Source: Cellvibrio zantedeschiae (GTDB taxonomy: Bacteria > Pseudomonadota > Gammaproteobacteria > Pseudomonadales > Cellvibrionaceae). From it: a DNA stretch of 64,000 nt. Shown here in pieces: positions 1 to 7,231 of the stretch. The position numbers and the translations under genes were made by a program. How positions within the stretch are numbered: position 1 is the stretch's first letter; every line of letters begins with the position of its first letter. Under the pieces are notes generated by a model that was not told the origin of the DNA, ran no database searches, and saw only the letters and a list, made by a program, of their open reading frames with translations. The DNA is taken from contig NZ_BMYZ01000003.1 in the NCBI RefSeq assembly GCF_014652535.1, forward strand, positions 372,001 through 436,000, read 5' to 3'.

Positions 1-155
1 TGAACAAATAACTTTGCTAGAACCTGCAGTATTTAATAACCAAAACATAAATACTCTAAAGCTTAAAGTAATTTCAGTTCTTAATAATATTGTTTGGGAT
101 GTTGTAGCTCGAAAAATAGAAAACAAACTCGGGCTAATCCGCCGGGTTTTAAAAC
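1..155. other. Left edge, no gene recognised
   Basis: AT-rich sequence before the halogenase terminator. A rightward frame is open from the first bases to about position 226, but it runs through the terminator hairpin and antisense into the halogenase gene. It has no recognisable motif or ribosome binding site, so it is not called as a gene. It could be the extreme end of something outside the window. Confidence 0.4.
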
Positions 156-178
156 GGCTAGCAGATTCACTGCTAGCC
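146..178 (-). terminator. Rho-independent terminator of the halogenase gene
   Basis: GGCTAGCAG (156-164), a 5-nt loop, and CTGCTAGCC (170-178) form a perfect 9-bp stem. On the minus strand it is followed by GTTTTAAAA. The right arm overlaps the stop codon of the halogenase gene. Confidence 0.75.
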
Positions 179-1732
179 TCGATACATTCCATTTTTAATG
201 ACGTGTTCCAGCAGTTCGCGGTTTGAGGGTAAACCGGCGATATATTTGGACACTTTATTGAGCGTGGCATTGATATTTTTTATACCGCCATCCACGTTTT
301 CCAACATTTTTGGATAAGGCTGGGCCAGGGTTTCAAAGCCCATTCCGTAAAGTACATATTGGTAACTTGCAGAAGGAAAGACTTCTTCGTTGTGGATAAA
401 GTCGTTGTAATAAGGTGCGCGGTGACGCCACAGGGTCAGTAATTCTTTCAAGCCGTCTGGCGTGGATGCCGGACTCGCTGCATCGCGCCAGTAATCAGTG
501 TCAGTGCGCTGCGTTAATACATAATGTAATTTGAGGAATTCAATAACGCGCGACCAACGATATTCAAAAACCTCGTTAAAACGTTTTTCAACAATATGCA
601 TCACTTCGCGGGTTGCTGGCATTTCACTGCTGATTATATTGACAGACAACTCTACCAACGCGAGGGCAGAAGCTTCCAGTGGTTCGATAAAGCCCGCCGA
701 CATACCTACAGCCACACAGTTTTTGTGCCAGAATTTTTGGCGGTGGCCCGCGCGAATGGATAATTTCCTGCAACCTAATTCTTCGGCTTTTTTCTCGCCA
801 ATGGCTTTAGCAATATAAGCACGCAAAGTTTTTTCTGCTTGTTCATCTGAAATATGCGCGCTTGAATAAACATGGCCCGTGCCGCGGCGCGAGCTTAAAC
901 CAATATCCCAAATCCAACCCGCGTCTTGCGCGGTGGCGATAGTGGGCGATGCAATAGGTGAATTTTCTTCTGCATAAGGTGCTTGGATTGCGATGGCAGA
1001 ATCATTAAGTGAAAATTGTTTTTTTTCTACAAACGGAATTTGGAAATGCTGGCCAATGAGCAAGCAACCTAGGCCGGAACAATCGATAAATAAATCGCCG
1101 GCAATGTCACCGCTATTTTTTGTGGCGATGGATTCAATATCACCATCTTCAGCGGAATTAATATGCGTAACATGATCGAGCACATGTTTTACGCCTAATT
1201 TTTGCGTGCAATGTTTTTGCAACATCATGCCAAATTTTCCGGCATCCAAATGATAGCCGTAGTTGGCAACACCGGCGTATTCCGGTGTATTGAATTGTTT
1301 GGGCGCGCGGCCCGCTTCGCACACATGACTCTGCTCGCACATGGCATCAGCGAAAGGAATATTTGCAAAACCTGCTTGCCACGCGCTCACTAAATTGAAT
1401 TGTGTATAACCATTGGGCAAGGTGAAGGGGTGATAATAAAAATCATCGCTGCGGCCATTTTTCCAGCCGACAAATTTTGAGCCCTGCTTAAACGCAGCAC
1501 TGCATTCGCGAATAAATTCTGTTTCGGAAAGGCCAATAGTCTGCAATGTTTTGCGCATGGAAGGCCAAGTGCCCTCACCTACACCTATGGTATTAACATC
1601 GGGTGATTCCACCAAGGTGATTTGCAATCCGGTTTCGGTGTTAGTGCTATGTTGTGCCGCCAGAAGACCTGCGGTTAACCAACCTGCGGAACCGCCGCCG
1701 ACAATAACAATTTGCTTTATGCGCTTTTCCAT
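173..1732 (-). CDS. Flavin-dependent tryptophan halogenase family protein
   Basis: Member of the FADH2-dependent halogenase family (PrnA/RebH type), 519 residues from this start. Numbering here uses a GTG four codons upstream (1744) as residue 1. The FAD-binding GGGSAGW lies at 16-22. The lysine matching PrnA K79 is K90 in SKFVGW, the signature WIWDIG is at 277-282 (IG where IP is usual), and the glutamate matching PrnA E346 lies in EPLEAS (354-359). The ATG at 1732 is preferred because GTGAG sits 7 nt upstream; the GTG has no such site. True tryptophan halogenases have EPLEST; here EPLEAS, so the substrate is probably not free tryptophan. It follows the TonB receptor gene on the same strand, separated by a terminator, a pairing common in polysaccharide degraders. 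It needs a flavin reductase, not seen here. The physiological substrate is unknown. Confidence 0.88.
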   Translation of the reverse strand: MEKRIKQIVIVGGGSAGWLTAGLLAAQHSTNTETGLQITLVESPDVNTIGVGEGTWPSMRKTLQTIGLSETEFIRECSAAFKQGSKFVGWKNGRSDDFYYHPFTLPNGYTQFNLVSAWQAGFANIPFADAMCEQSHVCEAGRAPKQFNTPEYAGVANYGYHLDAGKFGMMLQKHCTQKLGVKHVLDHVTHINSAEDGDIESIATKNSGDIAGDLFIDCSGLGCLLIGQHFQIPFVEKKQFSLNDSAIAIQAPYAEENSPIASPTIATAQDAGWIWDIGLSSRRGTGHVYSSAHISDEQAEKTLRAYIAKAIGEKKAEELGCRKLSIRAGHRQKFWHKNCVAVGMSAGFIEPLEASALALVELSVNIISSEMPATREVMHIVEKRFNEVFEYRWSRVIEFLKLHYVLTQRTDTDYWRDAASPASTPDGLKELLTLWRHRAPYYNDFIHNEEVFPSASYQYVLYGMGFETLAQPYPKMLENVDGGIKNINATLNKVSKYIAGLPSNRELLEHVIKNGMYRG

Positions 1733-1840
1733 CGAATAACTCACTTATTTTTCGTTGTATTCCCAGTCTTGCTTTCGCTGGTTTTTTGGAGAGGCAAAAG
1801 AATAGGGTTTTGAACTTTATTTTGATAGCCATCGCTTATA

Positions 1841-1871
1841 AAAAAAGCCGCTGTTTCCAGCGGCCTTTTTT
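1841..1871. terminator. Bidirectional terminator between receptor and halogenase genes
   Basis: GCCGCTG (1847-1853), loop TTTC, CAGCGGC (1858-1864), flanked by A6 and T6, so it can work on both strands. It ends the receptor transcript. The halogenase downstream must depend on read-through or its own promoter. Confidence 0.85.
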
Positions 1872-1903
1872 CACTTCCAAATTTCAAATTAACAGGTTTG
1901 AAA

Positions 1904-4813
1904 TTAGAAGGTGTAACGAGCACCAACAGTGTAACGTGGGCCGAGGATTTCAAGGTTCCACAATTGCACTTGTGTACGACCGTGACGACGCTTGTCTTCA
2001 CCCAACAAGTTCAAACCTTCTAAAGATACGCTGAGTTCTTCGCTAACTTGGTAGCTGATGCTTGCATCCCAAGTTTCAAAGGCTTCAGTGTAGCCAGGTT
2101 CGTTGTTGTATTGGTTAGCGGTATCGAGGAACTTGTCACGCCAGTTGTAAGCAATACGCGCTTGCAAACCGTCTTTGTCGTAGAACACAGATCCGTTTGC
2201 AGAATCACTCATACCCACCAACGCAAATTGGGTACCCAATTTTTTGTTGTCGTAAGCGATGTCGCCGTTAACGGTGGTGTAGTTCGCAGAAACACCAAAG
2301 CCAGACTCACCGAACATGTGTTGAACCGCGAATTCAGCACCGTCGATAGTTGCGCTCTTGTTGTTGATTGGCGTGTTGATGTGCCAAACAGCAACCGGGT
2401 CTTGATCGTTAGGAATTACGTTACCGTTTGGACCTTTGTCGCCCTGGTTAGCCAATACCTGGTCATAGATCTCTTGCTTGCTAGGAGCAGTGTTGCCCTT
2501 GGCAATCAATTGAGCTTTGGCAGCTTCAGCACGTGGACCTTTGGTCACGTCACGCAAGCCGAACAAAGTACCGTCAACAGCTTGAGTAGAGTTGAAGTTG
2601 TCTACGTCTTTACGGTACAGACCGAGAGAAACGTAGCTTGAATCTGAGTAGTACCATTCGATGGACGCATCGAAGTTGGTAGATTCAAGTGGCAACAGAC
2701 CTGGGTTACCTTGGTCAGCAGTGTAAGTTCTGAAATCGCCTACACCTATATCCGCTCTCAAGTTACCGTAAGTTGGACGCGCAATAGTTTTGCTCGCAGA
2801 CAAACGGCCTTTCAGGTTTTCGGTCAAGTCGATGTCGAAGTCCACGCTTGGCAAGGTGTGGTTGTAGCTTGCGTCACGGCTAAATGCTTGCAGATCGGCA
2901 GAAGCATCAGATACGAAGTCGTCGTCACCAGTCCAACGGATGCGAGTTGGGTTCGCCGCTTTGGTGCTAGAGGTGATGTCGGTTTTCTCGTAACGTACGC
3001 CAGCCAATAAGTGGTAAGCCTTACCGCCCAATTCGCCGCTCAACTTGTATTGCAAGTAAGCTGCTTGAACGTCTTCTACGATACCGCGGTAGGTAGATAC
3101 ACGTGGTTTAGCTTCGAACTTGCCACTTGGCGGGAAGTCACGGAAGTTTGGCAACTTGCCGTTTTGGCTCTCAACCCATGCAGCAACTTCGTTGAAGTCC
3201 CAGTCCATACCGCCGGTGAATGAAGTACCGAGGTTGTAACCTTCGAAGTCAGCCAGGAAGTTACGTGGAGTCCAGAATGAATCTGGTACGTTCTTCGCGT
3301 CTGTACCACCCCAGTCACCGAATACGATACAGCAGTCACCACGGCTACGGCCGAGGTAATCGTTAGAGCGTGATTCGATACCGAAATCCAGGCTGCTGTC
3401 TTCAAACTTATAGCTACCGTCTAAACGGATTTGCTCAATGTCATCGCCTACCCAGTTGTAGTTGGTAGTACCAGCAGTGGTGGTCATGTCGCCAGCGTCC
3501 AACTTGCCATTGCCATTGCCGAATACTTTATCGTCAATAGATACGGTCATGATTGGCAGAGCCGGGTTCCAGTTCATGCTTTGTTGCTTAACAACGTTAG
3601 CCGCTACTGACAAGTTCAAGTTACCGCGTGGATCGTATTCGCGAGTTTCAGCTTTAGCTTTGAAGTAGTCGAAAGTCAGGCTCAAATCATCTGTTGGGTT
3701 GAACTCAAGGTTGAAGCCAACAGCGTTGTTCTCGCGGTGGTTACCTTGCACTTGGCGTGCAAAGCTGATGTCTTTTGGAGAATCGATATATTCAGTGAAC
3801 AACACTGGCGTTTTAACAATGTCGTTGTCAAAGGTAACCGCAGAGCGAGAGCCTACGAACCATACTGATTGCTCGATACGATCCTGGTGCCAATCCAACT
3901 CGGAATAGGTGTAATCCAAAGTTGCTTTGATGTTGTCATTTGGCTTGTATTGGAAGGTCAACTGGCCGTTGGTACGCTCACGCTCCTGGTCGCCCAGGGT
4001 CAAACGGAAGTCAATTGGCGTTGAGAACAAATCGCCGTCTTTTGGAGCATTGGTTACAACACCTTTACCTTGGTAGGTACTGAAGTTGTCATTGCCTTTA
4101 GCTGAGTTCCAAACACCGGTATTCCATTGTTGGCTGTAAGCGCCTGAGTTGCCCTGGTCACGTTTTTGGTAGCTACCAGTCAAAGCAACACCAATGGTGT
4201 CGTCAGCGAAGGTGTTGCTGAACAGACCAGAAACTTCCGGAGTAATAGAAGAACCTTCACGTACGGTAGTGTCGTGTACGCCTTTGGCACCAATGCTCGC
4301 TTTCAAGCCTGGGCTATCCAATGGACGCAAGGTTTTGATGTTAATGGTTGCACCAATACCACCGCTGGCTACACCCGCACGACCGGTTTTGTACACTTCC
4401 AAACCACTTACGCTTTCAGAAGCCAAATCAGCAAACTCGAATGAACGAGAGTCAAAACCTGACGATGGCATCATGCGACCGTTCAAGGTAACCAGGTTGT
4501 AATCCGCACCGAAACCACGAACGGTTACTTTAGAACCTTCACCACCCGCGCGGTCAATCGACACACCGGTGATACGTTGGAGAGATTCTGCAAGGTTGGT
4601 ATCTGGCATCTTGCCGATATCTTCCGCAGAAATTGCATCAACTACACCGACTGCCTGACGCTTGATTTCCATCGACGCTTGCAAAGAAGCCTTGATACCG
4701 GTAACTACAATTTCTTCTGCGTCGTCTTGCGCAAAAGCTACACCGCTGAAGCCCGCTATTGAAGCTATGGCACTAGCGATGATTTTCTTTTTAAAGCTAA
4801 CTGTTTTTTGCAT
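1904..4813 (-). CDS. TonB-dependent receptor, Xanthomonas/Caulobacter type
   Basis: Outer-membrane active transporter of 969 residues, likely for a carbohydrate or related ligand, powered by TonB-ExbB-ExbD. The start is placed at 4813 because GAGGA lies 7-8 nt upstream and the next residues form a signal peptide (KKK near 8-10, hydrophobic 11-27, cleavage after AFA at 28). A TonB-box-like EEIVVTG follows at about 33-39. The plug domain contains the conserved stretch DAISAEDIGKMPDTNLAESL, typical of the TIGR01782 group. The C-terminus ends GARYTF with the terminal Phe of outer-membrane barrels. Family length is usually 850-1050 residues. An open frame extends 41 codons further upstream but lacks signal-peptide character. 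The ligand cannot be told from sequence; neighbouring halogenase and cupin genes are typical companions. Confidence 0.93.
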   Translation of the reverse strand: MQKTVSFKKKIIASAIASIAGFSGVAFAQDDAEEIVVTGIKASLQASMEIKRQAVGVVDAISAEDIGKMPDTNLAESLQRITGVSIDRAGGEGSKVTVRGFGADYNLVTLNGRMMPSSGFDSRSFEFADLASESVSGLEVYKTGRAGVASGGIGATINIKTLRPLDSPGLKASIGAKGVHDTTVREGSSITPEVSGLFSNTFADDTIGVALTGSYQKRDQGNSGAYSQQWNTGVWNSAKGNDNFSTYQGKGVVTNAPKDGDLFSTPIDFRLTLGDQERERTNGQLTFQYKPNDNIKATLDYTYSELDWHQDRIEQSVWFVGSRSAVTFDNDIVKTPVLFTEYIDSPKDISFARQVQGNHRENNAVGFNLEFNPTDDLSLTFDYFKAKAETREYDPRGNLNLSVAANVVKQQSMNWNPALPIMTVSIDDKVFGNGNGKLDAGDMTTTAGTTNYNWVGDDIEQIRLDGSYKFEDSSLDFGIESRSNDYLGRSRGDCCIVFGDWGGTDAKNVPDSFWTPRNFLADFEGYNLGTSFTGGMDWDFNEVAAWVESQNGKLPNFRDFPPSGKFEAKPRVSTYRGIVEDVQAAYLQYKLSGELGGKAYHLLAGVRYEKTDITSSTKAANPTRIRWTGDDDFVSDASADLQAFSRDASYNHTLPSVDFDIDLTENLKGRLSASKTIARPTYGNLRADIGVGDFRTYTADQGNPGLLPLESTNFDASIEWYYSDSSYVSLGLYRKDVDNFNSTQAVDGTLFGLRDVTKGPRAEAAKAQLIAKGNTAPSKQEIYDQVLANQGDKGPNGNVIPNDQDPVAVWHINTPINNKSATIDGAEFAVQHMFGESGFGVSANYTTVNGDIAYDNKKLGTQFALVGMSDSANGSVFYDKDGLQARIAYNWRDKFLDTANQYNNEPGYTEAFETWDASISYQVSEELSVSLEGLNLLGEDKRRHGRTQVQLWNLEILGPRYTVGARYTF

Positions 4814-5457
4814 GGAGTAATTCCTCAAACCGTTATTGTTATCGTAACTGCGAGTTGGTGCCGCGCTCTTGGGATTGCCGCAATCCTTCCTGCCAGTTAC
4901 CACACTGGTCTTATCATTCGGATAGACATCTGGCATCTAACCGCGGGCTATGGTCACGATTTCGAGGAATCTCTTCGTCCCACTATCGATTTTTTACCTA
5001 ACGTGGGAAGTTCACTTAAATTTCATTTAGGTGGGAATGTTGCTTTGTTATGCAAATCAACAAGTTATGAAATTTTTGCGAAAAAAGTTCAGTTTAATTA
5101 ACGCGCATTTCTCATTTTTTTTGCGCGTTCGAATAGGCGGAAAAACATCAACAGAACCTTTTCAGGCATTTTTTTTAGAAAAAATTCCAGCAAACAGGTT
5201 TGAACTTCGCTAATTTTTTTGCGTTGAACACCTGCGAGTTTCTACTGCGAACACTTTAAGGCGAACAAAAAAACTCACTTTAATGTAAAAAGTATTGCGT
5301 AAAAAAAGTGCACATGAGAAAGTTGACAGCGCTGTCTTTTGAATGCAAAAAAATATTGCTACAGAAGAATGTCAGCAAAAGGAAAACCGTTTTGCTGTAA
5401 AAAACGGAAGCTCCGTTTAAAAACGATTGTTGTTTTTTTAAATCAGGCGCACATGGA
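4814..5457. promoter_or_regulatory. Long upstream region of the TonB receptor gene
   Basis: About 640 nt with no convincing gene. It holds a perfect small hairpin (GGATTG CCG CAATCC, 4872-4886), an inverted repeat AACGCGCA (5100-5107) with TGCGCGTT (5122-5129), and a LacI-type palindrome (5325-5336). The receptor transcript probably starts near the palindrome and would then have a 5' leader of about 500 nt. Confidence 0.5.
5325..5336. promoter_or_regulatory. Candidate LacI-family operator
   Basis: Perfect 12-bp palindrome GACAGCGCTGTC. Palindromes centred on GCGC or CG are typical LacI-family operators in carbohydrate regulons of Xanthomonas, Caulobacter and relatives. It lies between the divergently oriented receptor and cupin genes. 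On the minus strand it falls between TTGCAT (a possible -35, 5343-5348) and a weak -10, as expected for a repressor site. No LacI-family gene is present in the window. Confidence 0.5.
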
Positions 5458-5511
5458 TTGGAAAATATAAATAGCAGTACTCTCCATTTACAAAAACAGT
5501 TAGCTTATAAA

Positions 5512-5661
5512 ATGTCTGACAAGTTTATCCGCACCGCGCGTGAGCAATCATCTCGCGTTCAGGATGAAGTAAAAGAAATTCGGCGATTGGTATGTATGAT
5601 TTATTCATATAGTCTTACCAAAACATCTCGGCCACGTTGCCAAGTCTCGTGCAACTTATGA
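5512..5661 (+). CDS. Possible 49-residue protein or gene remnant
   Basis: Short frame beginning MSDKFIRTAREQ, charged and helix-forming in its first half, then losing that character. I do not recognise it. There is no good ribosome binding site. Its only support is the strong rightward terminator about 50 nt after its stop, which shows that something is transcribed here. An alternative is the 5' remnant of a larger degraded gene, or a non-coding RNA ending at 5739. A longer version could start at 5458. Confidence 0.25.
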   Translation: MSDKFIRTAREQSSRVQDEVKEIRRLVCMIYSYSLTKTSRPRCQVSCNL

Positions 5662-5713
5662 CCAGATGTTAGCGCTGCCAAAGTCTCTGTCAGATCAAAA
5701 ATAGATTGGAGAA

Positions 5714-5739
5714 GCCGCTGCAAGCAGCGGCTTTTTTTT
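5714..5739 (+). terminator. Rightward rho-independent terminator without a clear gene
   Basis: GCCGCTG (5714-5720), loop CAAG, CAGCGGC (5725-5731), then eight T. The stem sequence is the same as that of the receptor terminator at 1847-1864. It points rightward only, with no T-run on the other strand. Confidence 0.8.
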
Positions 5740-5889
5740 ATTGCCTCGCGCTTTGTTTTACATCAGCAAATTTGCAAATTGCCTTGTTTCCTCACTCCTA
5801 CCCTTTACGTATACTGATCTCTCGCCCAAGTCTTCATAAACAGCTAATCACCAGAACACACTTGCTAACGCCCAGCGCACAGGAATCCC

Positions 5890-6918
5890 ATGGCTAACCC
5901 GGCTTTATTGAATATCACTCAAAAGGTAAAAGAAATTGAAGGCTGTTCACCGCAGTCACTACCTGCCGAGGTTTTAAATTCTACCGAGCCATTGCTATTA
6001 AAAGGATTGGTAAAAGACTGGCCGCTGGTGCAAGCCGGTTTGCGTTCAGATGAAGAAGCACGCGATTATTTGCGCAAATTTTACCAGGGCTATCCGGTAA
6101 CCGTTTCTACCAATGTGCCAGAGAATCGCGGCCGTTTTTTTTATAACGACGATTTCTCGCAAATGAATTTTGCTACCCATACCGCAACACTTGATATGGT
6201 ATTGGATAAAATCTTTGAACATAAAAACGACACACTGCCACCATCGATTTACGTAGGTTCCACTACCCTCGATGCCTGCTTGCCCGGCATGCGCGCTGAA
6301 AATGATTTAAACATGAATGATTTAAATCCATTGGTGAGTATTTGGGTTGGCAATCAAACTCGCGTTCCAGCGCATTACGATGCACCCGAAAATATTGCCT
6401 GCGTAGTGATTGGCAAACGTCGCTTCACTTTATTTCCACCTAACCAAATTGAAAATCTTTACCCCGGCCCATTAGATTTTACACCCGCAGGCCAAGTGGT
6501 CAGCGTGGTTGATTTTCACAATCCCGATTACGAAAAATTTCCGCGCTTTAAAACTGCACTGGAAAGCGCACTGGTTGCCGACATGGAACCGGGTGATGCT
6601 TTATTAATACCAACTATGTGGTGGCACCACGTGGAAGGCTTAAGCAGTTTTAATATGCTCGTGAATTATTGGTGGCGGCTTGCACCCAAATATATGGGGC
6701 AAGCAGTCACTGTACTTAACCACGCCATTTTAAGCATTCGCGATTTACCTGAACACGAAAAAGCCGCGTGGAAACATATTTTTGATTACTATATTTTTGG
6801 TGATTCAAAACATGCGGGAGAACATTTGCCAGAAGCAGCGCGTGGTTCTTTAGGTGAAATTGATGAAATGCAATCGCGTAAGTTGCGGGCATTGTTGTTG
6901 AATAAATTAAATCGTTAG
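5890..6918 (+). CDS. Cupin-like / JmjC-type Fe(II) oxygenase family protein
   Basis: 342-residue member of the cupin_8/JmjC-like (FIH-type) family. Metal ligands are visible as HYD (H162, D164) and the distal histidine in WWHHVEG (H246); the spacing fits a 2-oxoglutarate-dependent Fe(II) dioxygenase fold. The start is well set: AGGA lies 5 nt before the ATG. It is divergent from the TonB receptor and halogenase genes. Cupin-like proteins of this kind recur beside TonB receptors and tryptophan-type halogenases in Alteromonadales, Caulobacterales and Xanthomonadales, but their substrate is not established. It could modify a protein side chain or a small molecule taken up by the receptor. Family assignment is firm, function is not. 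Confidence 0.85.
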   Translation: MANPALLNITQKVKEIEGCSPQSLPAEVLNSTEPLLLKGLVKDWPLVQAGLRSDEEARDYLRKFYQGYPVTVSTNVPENRGRFFYNDDFSQMNFATHTATLDMVLDKIFEHKNDTLPPSIYVGSTTLDACLPGMRAENDLNMNDLNPLVSIWVGNQTRVPAHYDAPENIACVVIGKRRFTLFPPNQIENLYPGPLDFTPAGQVVSVVDFHNPDYEKFPRFKTALESALVADMEPGDALLIPTMWWHHVEGLSSFNMLVNYWWRLAPKYMGQAVTVLNHAILSIRDLPEHEKAAWKHIFDYYIFGDSKHAGEHLPEAARGSLGEIDEMQSRKLRALLLNKLNR

Positions 6919-6940
6919 TTATTCATAATGTAATTCAATG

Positions 6941-7052
6941 GGGAATCGTCATCCTCGCGAAGCGGGGATCCAGCTCTTAAAAAGAGCTATGTAAAATCAA
7001 AAGCTGGAACGCCAGCCCGGTGGATCCCCGCTACGCGAGGATGACGATTCCC
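6941..7052. repeat. Palindromic intergenic repeat element (copy A)
   Basis: Two 32-nt arms (6941-6972 and 7021-7052) are inverted copies with one mismatch and enclose 48 nt. The arms carry the core ATCCTCGCG-AGCGGGGATCC, also seen in the element at 57481-57662. This is a dispersed non-coding repeat of MITE or REP type; no transposase is present. Confidence 0.85.
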
Positions 7053-7071
7053 TACTTAAATCTTTCCCGCT

Positions 7072-7128
7072 CACACTGAGCTTGTCGAAGTGTGCTTACC
7101 AAAATCCTTCGACTGCTTCGCTCAGGAC
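7072..7128. repeat. Second type of intergenic inverted repeat
   Basis: CACACTGAGCTTGTCGAAGTG followed after about 15 nt by CCTTCGACTGCTTCGCTCAGG. The halves pair through GAGC/GCTC and TCGAAG/CTTCGA. Similar sequences are common dispersed intergenic repeats in environmental proteobacteria. It sits directly after the first repeat. Confidence 0.6.
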
Positions 7129-7167
7129 ATGCCGGCTAGGATGAGCGAATAAAAATTTCACCAGAAT

Positions 7168-7206
7168 AAAAAAACCTCAACCACTTTCATGGTTGAGGTT
7201 TTTTTA
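7168..7206. terminator. Terminator of the GH81 gene
   Basis: AACCTCAACC (7173-7182), 8-nt loop, GGTTGAGGTT (7191-7200), with A-run before and T-run after. It can end transcription from both sides. Confidence 0.85.
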
Positions 7207-7231
7207 TTTTCGGATTTAGTAAAAGTCTAAC

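Noticed and set aside
2048-2641. 197-codon frame antisense to the TonB receptor gene
   Set aside because: Shadow of a well-supported gene on the other strand; no ribosome site or domain.
4814-4936. 41-residue extension of the TonB receptor
   Set aside because: Would bury the signal peptide; the inner ATG has GAGGA upstream.
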